Positions 1 to 6,768 of a stretch of DNA of 7,014 nucleotides are shown here, in pieces. The stretch's first letter is position 1. Each line of letters starts with the position of its first letter. The translations under genes and the position numbers were made by a program. The notes below the pieces were generated by a model. That model searched no databases, was not told where the DNA came from, and saw only the letters and a list, made by a program, of their open reading frames with translations. This DNA comes from Mariprofundus sp. (GTDB taxonomy: Bacteria; Pseudomonadota; Zetaproteobacteria; Mariprofundales; Mariprofundaceae). The stretch is from contig JAJFLF010000270.1 of the NCBI GenBank assembly GCA_021772845.1, positions 1 to 7,014 on the forward strand, written 5' to 3'.

Positions 1-419
1 GCCCCGGCACCTTTCAACCGGTACAGGTCGATAGTCTTAATGAACATATCATGCACGAAGAGGCATATGTCGTGCCTGTAGAGACTGCTGAGACAATCAA
101 TCAAGCCAAAGCAGATGGCAACCGCATCATCGCAGTCGGCACAACCAGCCTTAGAACACTGGAAGCCGCCAGCCAGCAAGGTACCCTGCAAGCCGGTGCA
201 GCCAGAACTTCCATCTTCATATATCCGGGTTACCATTTCCATATGGTGGACGCTTTATTGACCAATTTTCATTTGCCCAAATCCACGTTAATCATGCTGG
301 TTGCAGCTCTGGCCGGTCAGGATCGTGTGCTGGCTGCCTATGAACATGCCAAAACGCATGATTACCGCTTCTACTCCTACGGTGATGCGATGTTTGTACC
401 GCGCTTGGAAAGCACATGA
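1..419 (+). CDS. queA: QueA, S-adenosylmethionine:tRNA ribosyltransferase-isomerase (3' part only)
   Basis: QueA transfers and isomerises the ribosyl moiety of S-adenosylmethionine onto 7-aminomethyl-7-deazaguanine in tRNA, giving epoxyqueuosine at the wobble position; it is cytosolic. The gene enters from the left edge. The first full codon is at position 3 and about 138 residues are visible, roughly the C-terminal 40% of a family usually near 340-350 residues. The reading frame is open upstream of the internal ATG at 51, so that ATG is not the start. Recognisable family blocks in order are PGTFQPV at the edge, a GTTSLRTLEAA block, YPGYHFHMVDALLTNFHLPKS (read as two adjoining blocks) followed by STLIMLVAALAG, and a C-terminal YRFYSYGDAMFV close to the usual QueA end. 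The TGA stop overlaps the nadE ATG (ATGA), so the two are probably co-transcribed and translationally coupled. Identification is from remembered family motifs and is very secure. Confidence 0.96.
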   Translation, partial: PGTFQPVQVDSLNEHIMHEEAYVVPVETAETINQAKADGNRIIAVGTTSLRTLEAASQQGTLQAGAARTSIFIYPGYHFHMVDALLTNFHLPKSTLIMLVAALAGQDRVLAAYEHAKTHDYRFYSYGDAMFVPRLEST

Positions 420-2020
420 AAATATTACTGGCCCAAATCGCACCACGCGTTGGTGACCTCAACGGTAATGTGAATCTTATTAAGCAAGCCATGGGCAAAG
501 CTGAAGAGTCGCATTGCGATTTGGTTGTGCTGCCGGAGTTGGTTATCACCGGTTACCCTCCAGAAGATCTATTGCAGCGCCCGGCTTTCATGGATCTTGT
601 AGAGGCCGCGATCCAATCCGTTGTCAACTCCAGTCATAATAGCTGCGTAGTTTTTGGTGCACCGCGCCGTGATGGGCATCTGCTAAAAAACAGCGTCTTT
701 CTGGCCCAATGCGGAAAAATAATCGGCATCTACGATAAACAGTGCCTGCCCAATTATGGTGTTTTTGACGAACGCAGATATTTTGAAGCCGGCTCTGGTG
801 ATAGCAGCGTCTTTGAAATCAATGGATGGCGCATTGGCATCGGTGTATGCGAAGACTTGTGGGATGATCAACTGACATCCAAGCAGGCTGACATTGCATG
901 TGATGTATGGCTCAACCTGAACGCCTCTCCCTTTCATATCGGCAAACAAGCAGACCGCGAAACGCTGGTGCAGAACCGGGCTAAAGCATTTTCAGCGCCG
1001 GTAGTCTACGTTAATCCGGTCGGTGGCCAGGATGAAATTGTATTTGATGGCGGCTCTCACGTTGTGGATTCATTGGGCAATATGCTCATGCGTGCACCGT
1101 TGTTCGACTCTTGTTTGAAGATCATCAATCTGGGTGCTGTTGGCATCAATCAGATCGTTCCGTTACCAGAACCAATGGAGCAGATCCACAAAGCACTGGT
1201 CATGGGAGTGGCTGATTACGTGTTACGTAATGGCTGTAAACAGGTGGTGATTGGTCTCTCCGGCGGCATTGATTCTGCACTCACTGCTGTGATTGCAGCC
1301 GAAGCACTGGGAGCCGACAATGTGCTGGCTGTATTGCTGCCATCCCGCTATTCCAGTGACCACTCTATCGATGATGCCGAAGCGCTGGTCACCAACCTCG
1401 GTATTGAATCTATCACCTTACCAATTGCTGATGCCGTTGCTTCTGTTGAAAGCACACTGGCAGACTCTTTTGCCGCCTGGGATAAATCAGAACCCGATAT
1501 CACCGAAGAGAATATTCAGGCCCGCATGCGCGGTGTGCTGCTCATGGCCATTTCCAATAAAACTGGCCGAATGGTGCTTACCACTGGCAATAAATCAGAA
1601 ATGGCAGTCGGTTATGCCACCCTTTATGGTGATATGGCAGGCGGTTTTGCTGTACTCAAAGACGTGTACAAAACAGATGTCTTTGCATTGTGTCGCTGGA
1701 TCAACCGCAATCAGGAAATCATTCCTGAAAACACCATCACCAAACCCCCGTCTGCCGAGCTGCGTCCCGATCAGAAGGATTCCGATTCACTGCCCGATTA
1801 TGATGTGCTGGATGCGATTCTCAGCGCCAATATTGAAGAACGATTGGGTGTTGATGCCATTGCTGCACGTGGTTATGACAAAGCGGAAGTCAAACGCATT
1901 GTTCGACTACTGCAATTGGCCGAATACAAACGTCGCCAGGCAGCACCGGGTGTGAAAATCACCGAACGCGCTTTTGGCCGTGACCGCCGTTATCCTATTA
2001 CGCATGGCTTCTGGGAATAA
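416..2020 (+). CDS. nadE: Glutamine-dependent NAD+ synthetase (two-domain NadE)
   Basis: NadE catalyses the last step of NAD+ synthesis: ATP-dependent amidation of deamido-NAD+, with ammonia supplied by glutamine hydrolysis. The 534-residue protein has an N-terminal carbon-nitrogen hydrolase (glutaminase) domain, about residues 1-250. A plausible Glu-Lys-Cys triad is visible: E41 in PELVITGYPPEDLL, K108 in IYDKQCLPNYGVFDE, and C145 in GVCEDLW. The C-terminal synthetase domain, about 255-534, carries the PP-loop SGGIDS at 282-287, the TTGNKSE block at 389-395 with GYATLYGDMAG after it, and the KPPSAELRPDQ-DSLPDYDVLD segment from 443. The length fits the shorter proteobacterial two-domain form rather than the roughly 680-residue mycobacterial type. 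The start is the ATG overlapping the queA stop, with a weak GGAA about 5 bases upstream inside queA. All catalytic motifs look intact, so it should be functional. The link to queA appears to be one of operon economy rather than pathway. Confidence 0.97.
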   Translation: MKILLAQIAPRVGDLNGNVNLIKQAMGKAEESHCDLVVLPELVITGYPPEDLLQRPAFMDLVEAAIQSVVNSSHNSCVVFGAPRRDGHLLKNSVFLAQCGKIIGIYDKQCLPNYGVFDERRYFEAGSGDSSVFEINGWRIGIGVCEDLWDDQLTSKQADIACDVWLNLNASPFHIGKQADRETLVQNRAKAFSAPVVYVNPVGGQDEIVFDGGSHVVDSLGNMLMRAPLFDSCLKIINLGAVGINQIVPLPEPMEQIHKALVMGVADYVLRNGCKQVVIGLSGGIDSALTAVIAAEALGADNVLAVLLPSRYSSDHSIDDAEALVTNLGIESITLPIADAVASVESTLADSFAAWDKSEPDITEENIQARMRGVLLMAISNKTGRMVLTTGNKSEMAVGYATLYGDMAGGFAVLKDVYKTDVFALCRWINRNQEIIPENTITKPPSAELRPDQKDSDSLPDYDVLDAILSANIEERLGVDAIAARGYDKAEVKRIVRLLQLAEYKRRQAAPGVKITERAFGRDRRYPITHGFWE

Positions 2021-2034
2021 CGATTATACACTGT

Positions 2035-2043
2035 TGTTTTAAT
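2035..2043 (+). promoter_or_regulatory. Possible extended -10 promoter before the HemC-like ORF
   Basis: In the 80-bp gap after nadE, TG-T-TTTAAT reads as an extended -10 element (TTTAAT matches TATAAT at five of six positions, with TG one base upstream). No convincing -35 hexamer is seen at the right distance, which extended -10 promoters can tolerate. Transcription would start near 2050, leaving about 50 bases of leader before the GTG at 2101. This is a pattern match only; the ORF could instead be read through from queA-nadE, since no terminator is evident after nadE. Confidence 0.3.
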
Positions 2044-2049
2044 AGCGTA

Positions 2050-2076
2050 GAAATCAAATTCATACGCCCTGATTTC
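2050..2076. repeat. 7-bp perfect inverted repeat in the nadE/HemC-like gap
   Basis: GAAATCA at 2050-2056 is matched by its exact reverse complement TGATTTC at 2070-2076, with a 13-base centre. It lies just downstream of the possible -10 element, where an operator or a leader hairpin could sit. No T-run follows, so it does not look like an intrinsic terminator. A repeat of this size can occur by chance in an 80-bp region, so its function is uncertain. Confidence 0.35.
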
Positions 2077-2091
2077 AGCCACACGTAAGAT

Positions 2092-2096
2092 GGAGG
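2092..2096 (+). promoter_or_regulatory. Ribosome binding site of the HemC-like ORF
   Basis: GGAGG lies 4 bases before the GTG at 2101. It decides the GTG start and is strong evidence that the truncated HemC-like ORF is, or was until recently, translated from its own start. Confidence 0.7.
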
Positions 2097-2100
2097 CAAA

Positions 2101-2496
2101 GTGACTCAACATCATATTCGCATTGCCACCCATCGATCTCCTTTGGCGCTGAAGTACACAAAAAAAATAGCTGCTGAAATTGAAAACATGCACCCACAGA
2201 TAAGTGTAGAGTTGGTACAAGTCGACACCAAAGGTGATCAATTCTATTTCAAAGCGACACCGGACCTGGGTGGTAAATGCCGGTTTATCGAGGAGGTAGA
2301 TAGAGCACTACTCGATGGTCTGGCGGATCTCGCTGCCCATGTCATTGAAGAGAAGCCGAATGGTGCTGCGGACTGGCCCAGAGGCTGGTTATGTGCGAAA
2401 TCTCACCTTGAAGGAGACAACAGTCTCTATTTCATCACCGAACTCAAGCGACTGCCTGAATACCTTTTCTCACCCTCGCTCTGGAGCGAAGATTGA
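2101..2496 (+). CDS. Truncated HemC-like protein (N-terminal part of porphobilinogen deaminase, active site degraded)
   Basis: The 131-residue product aligns by eye to the N-terminus of hydroxymethylbilane synthase, which joins four porphobilinogens into hydroxymethylbilane. Matches include IRIAT-RSPLAL at 6-17, the VELV..DTKGD segment with D46, LGGK with K59, and RALLDGLADLAAH with H80. With E. coli HemC numbering from memory, residues 1 to about 86 align without a gap. Key positions have changed: the catalytic aspartate D84 is Glu, K83 is Glu, S81 is Val, R11 is His and K55 is Asp. A roughly three-residue insertion follows, then LKRLPEY resembles the SLDALPAG region. The ORF then ends, where HemC runs to about 310 residues, so domains 2 and 3 and the dipyrromethane-cofactor cysteine are absent. 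It starts at GTG behind a strong GGAGG. No continuation of HemC appears in other frames downstream, where hemY lies on the opposite strand. It cannot be a working deaminase. It is either a relic of hemC or a retained HemC-derived small protein. Confidence 0.7.
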   Translation: MTQHHIRIATHRSPLALKYTKKIAAEIENMHPQISVELVQVDTKGDQFYFKATPDLGGKCRFIEEVDRALLDGLADLAAHVIEEKPNGAADWPRGWLCAKSHLEGDNSLYFITELKRLPEYLFSPSLWSED

Positions 2497-2508
2497 TCGG
2501 ATGAATGA

Positions 2509-3651
2509 TTAAGCCGTCTCACAAGCAGCTCTAAAACACGTGGCAGCCTGTTCATGTTTATTCACAGCCTGATACCAACGCCCAAGACTCTGCCAGGCGG
2601 CGCTGTTTCCGCTCTCATCCGCCAGTTTCTGCATCTGTTCAAACGCCAAACCATCAAGATGGGCCGCATGAGCCAGTTCAGCCCGTAACCAGCGCTGAGC
2701 ATCATTGATTGAACTCTCTTTTTTGTTTTCCAATTTGCGGTATGCTCGCATGGCATCATCGCGCAGCAACTCCAACAACGCTGCTGCAACCTCATCACTA
2801 CTGCTGCGCTCCAAATGGCCGGACCACAAACGCTGCGCAGTTTTCGCATCATCACAATCCAGCAAACTGCGTCCATAGGCCAGCAATACTGCCACATTTT
2901 CCGGTTGTAACTGGTATGCCTTTCTCAAAAAGACAATGGCATGTTCAGGATCCTGTTTGGTTAACTCAAGATACACATGCACAAGGCGGGCCTGCACCGA
3001 TTCGGCGGGCCCGTGTCCATGTTTTAATTCTGCCTCCAGCATTTCCGCGCAACGTAACCAGTCACCCTCTTCTTCCGCCAGATCCGACAGTCGGCTAACC
3101 GCTAACGGTGCTCCGGGATGCGCCAGCAACCATGCGTCCAGATGCGCTTTACGCGAAGATAAATCAGGCTTGGGGTGCGCATGCGGATCGGTTGCGATTC
3201 GCGCCGCCAGCACAGTATTTAAGCTGTTCTCATTCTTCTGTTCAACTGGAGATGGCAGTTTATGCGCAGCAGTCGCCATCGTACGCAGCATATCCAATCC
3301 CCAGTCAGGCAATACACCACGACTACGTTTAAAACCTTTGATGCCTGTGTCTCCACGTTGATCCAGACATTGTGCCAACGCTTCTTTGAGGTTTTTCTCA
3401 CGCCGTTTACGACTACCCATACGCAATGAGCGCCATGCCATACCCGGCCCTGCAAACAGCGCCGCAATCAAACTGCGCATTAACCAGAGCACAAACAGCA
3501 GTAACAGCAGGGCGACAATAAATGCCCCTTGCCGTGTTTCAAATACCCAGCCAAACGCTTCGACACGCAGTGCCTGATCGGCAATATCAGGGAATACAAT
3601 CAGTGCAATACTGATTGCCAGAACAGAGATGAGCGCGAGTACCAGTCTCAT
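2509..3651 (-). CDS. hemY: HemY-like inner-membrane TPR protein of the heme operon
   Basis: This 380-residue protein matches the proteobacterial HemY family (E. coli member about 398 residues). It is not the protoporphyrinogen oxidase that also bears the name hemY in Gram-positives. Two N-terminal hydrophobic segments, about 3-20 and 42-66, would anchor it in the inner membrane. A basic stretch follows (R75-K89, including GSRKRREKNLK), then a helical region with TPR-like repeats, clearest at about 172-257 (DPEHAIVFLRKAYQLQPENV) and 338-378 (AAWQSLGRWYQAVNKHEQAA). HemY proteins are associated with protoheme synthesis, with an unsettled molecular role; a scaffold or interaction function is the usual inference from TPRs. 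It is the last gene of the minus-strand operon. Its ATG overlaps the hemX TGA (ATGA), and its GGGAGG ribosome binding site lies within the final hemX codons. Its TAA is 12 bp from the stop of the converging HemC-like ORF. Confidence 0.88.
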   Translation of the reverse strand: MRLVLALISVLAISIALIVFPDIADQALRVEAFGWVFETRQGAFIVALLLLLFVLWLMRSLIAALFAGPGMAWRSLRMGSRKRREKNLKEALAQCLDQRGDTGIKGFKRSRGVLPDWGLDMLRTMATAAHKLPSPVEQKNENSLNTVLAARIATDPHAHPKPDLSSRKAHLDAWLLAHPGAPLAVSRLSDLAEEEGDWLRCAEMLEAELKHGHGPAESVQARLVHVYLELTKQDPEHAIVFLRKAYQLQPENVAVLLAYGRSLLDCDDAKTAQRLWSGHLERSSSDEVAAALLELLRDDAMRAYRKLENKKESSINDAQRWLRAELAHAAHLDGLAFEQMQKLADESGNSAAWQSLGRWYQAVNKHEQAATCFRAACETA

Positions 3652-4826
3652 AACATACCTCCCTGCTGCATATTGTCCTGTGGAACACGTTCCAGCTGCA
3701 TGCTTTCATGCTGAACATCACTGACCCAGTGCTGGGCTGTTTGCCGCAAGGTGTTGATATCAACCTGTATGCCTTCAAAATCAACCGGCAACCCTGTTTC
3801 AACCGCCGCCTTCTCATCACCAGCTTGCATCGCTTTGATTTGCAATAATAACTCGGCATGCAAACGCTGCCATGCACTTTGATCAGGCCATGATTGCAAT
3901 GTCAGCTGACGTGCGGAATCAAGCAAACGCCCTCTCAAATCAGCCAGTGTTCTGGCCTCTTGCGAAGGCGCCTGACGCAACTGGAACTGACCAACAATCC
4001 AGGCCAGCCAAGCATGCTCAGGCTGCGGCAGTACATTTTCATGCAGAGGTGTTGTAAGAGCCTCTGCCCATTTTTGCAAACTTCCTTGCCACTGATTTAA
4101 TCGCTGTACATTGGCTCGGGCCAACGTATGCATATCCACAGCTTGCTGGCGCTGCAGCTCATTCAGGCCTGGAAGCAGAGATATCTCTTCCCAAGCCAAC
4201 TGTATCTGCGGCAAACGGCTTTCCGCATCAGCAATCCAGCGTAACCGCACCTGCAGGTTCATCTGCTGCTGTTCGACTAAACTATGTTGTAATATCTTTT
4301 GAGACTCTTCCAGACGCCATAAAGCATTTCGCAAGCTATCAATGCTATACAGCAGATCATTTACAGCATCACCTGCAGGACGCTTGACTCCGCCATGAAC
4401 CGTACCAGGCGCAGCATCAACAGCAGCGTTAGCATCAGGGTCTAGACCAGCAGGTTCATCTTCCATATCAGGATGAATTGCAGCTCCTGTTGGCTGAGTC
4501 TGTGAATATGGGCTTGGCTCAATAAGAGAACCGGGCTGAGCCACAAAGGGTTCGGCCTGCTCCGGCACAGCAGCAAGCTCAGTAGTAGTAGGATTTGTAA
4601 GTGATTCATACAGTGGTTGTAACTGACCGGTCAGCGTTAACCCGCCAACAATAGCTGCGATAAGCAAGATCAGCGCAATAAAATAGGTGCCTGCATTAGA
4701 ACTTTTTTCAATCTCCGCTTTCTTTTTATCCGATGAATCAGCACTAGCACTTTCAGCAATTACCGCTTCAATCGATGCTTCATCAACTTCTTTCTTATCG
4801 ATCGTATTATCCACCTTATCACCCAT
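3648..4826 (-). CDS. hemX: HemX-like single-pass membrane protein of the heme operon
   Basis: The 392-residue product has the architecture and position of proteobacterial HemX (E. coli member about 393 residues): a charged cytoplasmic N-terminus (1-45, rich in Asp, Glu, Lys and Ser), one transmembrane helix at about 47-67 (TYFIALILLIAAIVGGL), and a large presumably periplasmic part. That part begins with a Pro/Ala/Glu-rich low-complexity linker (about 70-155) and continues as a helical, Gln/Leu/Arg-rich domain with coiled-coil character (about 156-392). E. coli HemX was annotated as a putative uroporphyrinogen III methyltransferase, but no SAM-methyltransferase motif is visible here. A membrane or organising role is the safer reading. 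The call rests on topology, length and synteny between hemD/hemB and hemY more than on sequence motifs, because the family diverges quickly. The ATG is 6 bp after the hemB stop, with an AAGG about 10 bases upstream within the last hemB codons. Confidence 0.78.
   Translation of the reverse strand: MGDKVDNTIDKKEVDEASIEAVIAESASADSSDKKKAEIEKSSNAGTYFIALILLIAAIVGGLTLTGQLQPLYESLTNPTTTELAAVPEQAEPFVAQPGSLIEPSPYSQTQPTGAAIHPDMEDEPAGLDPDANAAVDAAPGTVHGGVKRPAGDAVNDLLYSIDSLRNALWRLEESQKILQHSLVEQQQMNLQVRLRWIADAESRLPQIQLAWEEISLLPGLNELQRQQAVDMHTLARANVQRLNQWQGSLQKWAEALTTPLHENVLPQPEHAWLAWIVGQFQLRQAPSQEARTLADLRGRLLDSARQLTLQSWPDQSAWQRLHAELLLQIKAMQAGDEKAAVETGLPVDFEGIQVDINTLRQTAQHWVSDVQHESMQLERVPQDNMQQGGML
3658..3663 (-). 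promoter_or_regulatory. Ribosome binding site of hemY inside hemX
   Basis: On the minus strand GGGAGG stands 6 bases before the hemY ATG. These bases are also the two glycine codons near the end of hemX. It is the strongest Shine-Dalgarno match in the operon and, with the ATGA overlap, implies tight translational coupling of hemX and hemY. Confidence 0.75.
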
Positions 4827-4832
4827 ACCGGT

Positions 4833-5846
4833 TCAACCTTTCTTCAGTTCATCTTCTTGCAACCAACGTGCCACATCAAGGGCATGGTAGGTAAGAATCA
4901 AATCAGCACCGGCACGTTTAAAGCTTAACATCGTTTCCAGCACCACACGTTTCTCATCAATCCAACCATTGGCTGCAGCAGCTTTCACCATAGCATATTC
5001 GCCTGACACATTATACACCGCCATCGGCAATTGTGTGGCATCTTTTACTTCACGAATAATATCCATATATGCCAGGGCCGGTTTCACCATCAACATGTCA
5101 GCGCCCTCTTTCACATCCTGCTCGGCCTCTTTCAAGGCTTCTCGGCGATTGGCCGGGTCCATCTGGTAGGTGGAGCGATCACCAAAGCTCGGTGCTGAAT
5201 CAGCTGCATCACGGAATGGGCCGAAATAACCCGAAGCATATTTCACCGCATACGACATGATCGGAAGATCGGTAAAACCAGCTGCATCCAGAGCAGAGCG
5301 AATCGCAGCTATCATGCCATCCATCATGCCTGATGGAGCAACGATATCGACACCGGCTTCGGCATAAGAGACCGCTTCTTTTTGCAGATTAAGCAGGGTG
5401 GCATCGTTATCCACCTCTTCACCACACAGCACACCACAATGACCATGATCGGTATATTCACAAAAACATGTATCGGCGATCACACACATATCAGGAGCCG
5501 CCGCTTTAGCTGCGCGAATAGCCTTCTGTACGATCCCATTATCATCCCAGCCGGAAGAACCAATGGCATCTTTTTCAGTTGGAATACCGAATAGAATCAC
5601 ACCGGGAATACCCAGCGCCTCTACTTCCTTCACAACCGTTTCAACCTGAGAGAGTGGGATACGCTTAACACCCGGCATACTCACCACCTCAACAGCCTCG
5701 GTGATCGCCTCATCAACAAACAGGGGGTAAATCAGATCGGCTACAGACAGGTTTGTTTCGCGCACCATGCGGCGAATCGTAGCATTGCCACGCAAGCGGC
5801 GAGGACGAACGACTAAGTCAGGTAGGGAATGATCAGGCAGGGACAT
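4833..5846 (-). CDS. hemB: Porphobilinogen synthase (5-aminolevulinate dehydratase), zinc type
   Basis: HemB condenses two 5-aminolevulinate molecules into porphobilinogen, the first common step of tetrapyrrole synthesis, in the cytosol. The 337-residue length is normal. The active-site zinc cysteines are present as DTCFCEYTDHGHCG with C127, C129 and C137, corresponding to the E. coli zinc ligands. This sets it apart from the cysteine-free Mg-type enzymes of Pseudomonas. The two catalytic lysines are K202 (MSYAVKYASGYFGPF) and K255 (MLMVKPALAY), the latter forming the Schiff base with substrate. Further family blocks are the N-terminal RPRRLRGN...R motif, SYQM-like STYQMDPANRREA, and NVSGEYAMVKAA. 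The gene follows hemD with a 12-bp gap. A GGAG directly after the hemD stop and 7 bases before the ATG fixes the start. Its position between hemD and hemX is unusual, since hemB is more often unlinked from hemCDXY. Confidence 0.97.
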   Translation of the reverse strand: MSLPDHSLPDLVVRPRRLRGNATIRRMVRETNLSVADLIYPLFVDEAITEAVEVVSMPGVKRIPLSQVETVVKEVEALGIPGVILFGIPTEKDAIGSSGWDDNGIVQKAIRAAKAAAPDMCVIADTCFCEYTDHGHCGVLCGEEVDNDATLLNLQKEAVSYAEAGVDIVAPSGMMDGMIAAIRSALDAAGFTDLPIMSYAVKYASGYFGPFRDAADSAPSFGDRSTYQMDPANRREALKEAEQDVKEGADMLMVKPALAYMDIIREVKDATQLPMAVYNVSGEYAMVKAAAANGWIDEKRVVLETMLSFKRAGADLILTYHALDVARWLQEDELKKG

Positions 5847-5853
5847 ATTAAAA

Positions 5854-5858
5854 CTCCA
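5854..5858 (-). promoter_or_regulatory. Ribosome binding site of hemB, abutting the hemD stop
   Basis: On the minus strand the hemD TGA is followed immediately by TGGAG, then 7 bases and the hemB ATG. The placement allows ribosomes finishing hemD to re-initiate on hemB. Confidence 0.7.
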
Positions 5859-6635
5859 TCAAACAGTAGGGCTATCAAAGTACTCGCTCAAAGCGTCGAG
5901 CATCGCCTCAAAACTAGCGTGTTTTGCTACAACCTGCACGCTCAGGCCCATCGCACGCACTGCCTCAGCCAATGATTCAGAGATCACCACGATGGCTGGT
6001 TTATCAGCAAGCTCAATGGATCCAATGCGTTGAATATAAAAACGTGCTGTTTTCGGGCTACCAAGCAGCACAGCATTGATCTCGCCATTCTGAACGCGTT
6101 GAATCGCATCTGACGCATCACGTTGAGGACACACGGTGCGATACGTATGCACCATTGTCACCTCGACACCCTGTGATTGCAGCACATCATGAAGCGCATC
6201 ACGCCCCTCTTCTGCGCGAAAGAAAAGCAGCGTCTTTGGTAATCCATTGACAGCATATGCTGCAAGCAAGCCGTCTTGTGATGCAATATAAGGAATAATA
6301 TCAACATGAACGCCGTAGCGTCGAAGCGCATCAGCCGTTTTCTGTCCTACCGCCGCAATACGTTTTCCATTCAGTTCACTACTCAGGCACAGCCCCTGAC
6401 GATCCATCTCATTTTTGAGAACCTGTACACCATTGCTACTGGTAAACACAATATCGCTATACCATGAGATGGATGAAATGGATTGTTGCAGGGCATCCGA
6501 TATCTCTTCAACTTCTAAACAGGGCAAATGAACAGGCTCTGCCCCTCTGGTGAGCAGCACACGATCTAGAGCCGGAAAACTCTCCACAGCGCGTGTTAAT
6601 AGAATACGTTTACCTTCAAGTGTTCGAGATAACAT
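5859..6635 (-). CDS. hemD: Uroporphyrinogen-III synthase
   Basis: HemD cyclises hydroxymethylbilane with inversion of ring D to give uroporphyrinogen III. From the ATG at 6635 the protein has 258 residues, a normal length. Typical weakly conserved HemD blocks appear in order: GKRILLTRA near the start (8-16), DIVFTSSNGV (61-70), GKRIAAVGQKTADALRRYG (90-108), LFFRAEEGRDALHDVL (137-152), YRTVCP with the conserved tyrosine Y165, LLGSPKTARFY (190-200), and VVAKHASFEAMLDAL (235-249). The two-lobed fold expected for the family fits this distribution. An in-frame TTG at 6653 would add six residues; neither start has a clear Shine-Dalgarno, and ATG is preferred because it places the KRILLTRA strand at the usual distance. 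It is the first gene of the minus-strand operon in this window. The customary upstream partner hemC is missing, replaced by a divergent transporter gene. Confidence 0.92.
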   Translation of the reverse strand: MLSRTLEGKRILLTRAVESFPALDRVLLTRGAEPVHLPCLEVEEISDALQQSISSISWYSDIVFTSSNGVQVLKNEMDRQGLCLSSELNGKRIAAVGQKTADALRRYGVHVDIIPYIASQDGLLAAYAVNGLPKTLLFFRAEEGRDALHDVLQSQGVEVTMVHTYRTVCPQRDASDAIQRVQNGEINAVLLGSPKTARFYIQRIGSIELADKPAIVVISESLAEAVRAMGLSVQVVAKHASFEAMLDALSEYFDSPTV

Positions 6636-6768
6636 AGTGCAATGCTGCAACAACTTAAGCCAGAGTTCTACTTACTAAGAAGCAGAATAAGTTGATCGAC
6701 ATCTCTACAACTTGCGCTAGCCCTCGCCTGCTCTAGCATGCCGCGCCCAAGATTGACGAGGAGTCCCC
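6636..6768. other. Divergent intergenic region between hemD and the SulP gene
   Basis: This 133-bp region must hold the start signals of both the hem operon and the SulP transporter unless either is read from further away. No strong sigma-70 promoter is evident. Weak candidates are TTGTAG with TATTCT (15-bp spacing) on the minus strand toward hemD, and TTGCGC 6712-6717 with TAGCAT 6734-6739 (16-bp spacing) on the plus strand toward SulP. Small symmetries are present: a near-palindrome GTTGATCGAC at 6691-6700 and a GCTAG/CTAGC pair at 6716-6720 and 6733-6737. None is long enough to name an operator. No small ORF with a ribosome binding site was seen. Confidence 0.35.
6758..6763 (+). promoter_or_regulatory. 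Ribosome binding site of the SulP gene
   Basis: GAGGAG stands 5 bases before the ATG at 6769. It settles the start of the SulP gene, whose predicted product then begins as expected for the family. Confidence 0.75.

Noticed and set aside
51..419. ATG at 51 as the start of a short gene
   Set aside because: The frame is open to the left edge and the upstream codons encode the QueA motif PGTFQPV, so this is an internal methionine of queA.
1293..1955. A 220-codon plus-strand ORF inside nadE
   Set aside because: It lies in another frame of a gene with intact NadE motifs, and its translation shows no family motif and a composition typical of a shadow frame (rich in Pro, Cys and Trp).
2476..2489. 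Hairpin TCGCTC-TG-GAGCGA as a terminator for the HemC-like ORF or hemY
   Set aside because: The loop is only two bases (five-base stem with four-base loop at best), it lies inside the ORF, and no T-run follows on either strand.
2709..3361. Overlapping plus-strand ORFs of 129 and 141 codons opposite hemY
   Set aside because: They are antisense to a well-supported gene, overlap each other in different frames, lack convincing ribosome binding sites and show no recognisable domains.
6636..6653. TTG at 6653 as the hemD start
   Set aside because: It adds only six residues with no family match and has no clear ribosome binding site. The ATG at 6635 gives the usual N-terminus, though the ATG also lacks a clear Shine-Dalgarno.
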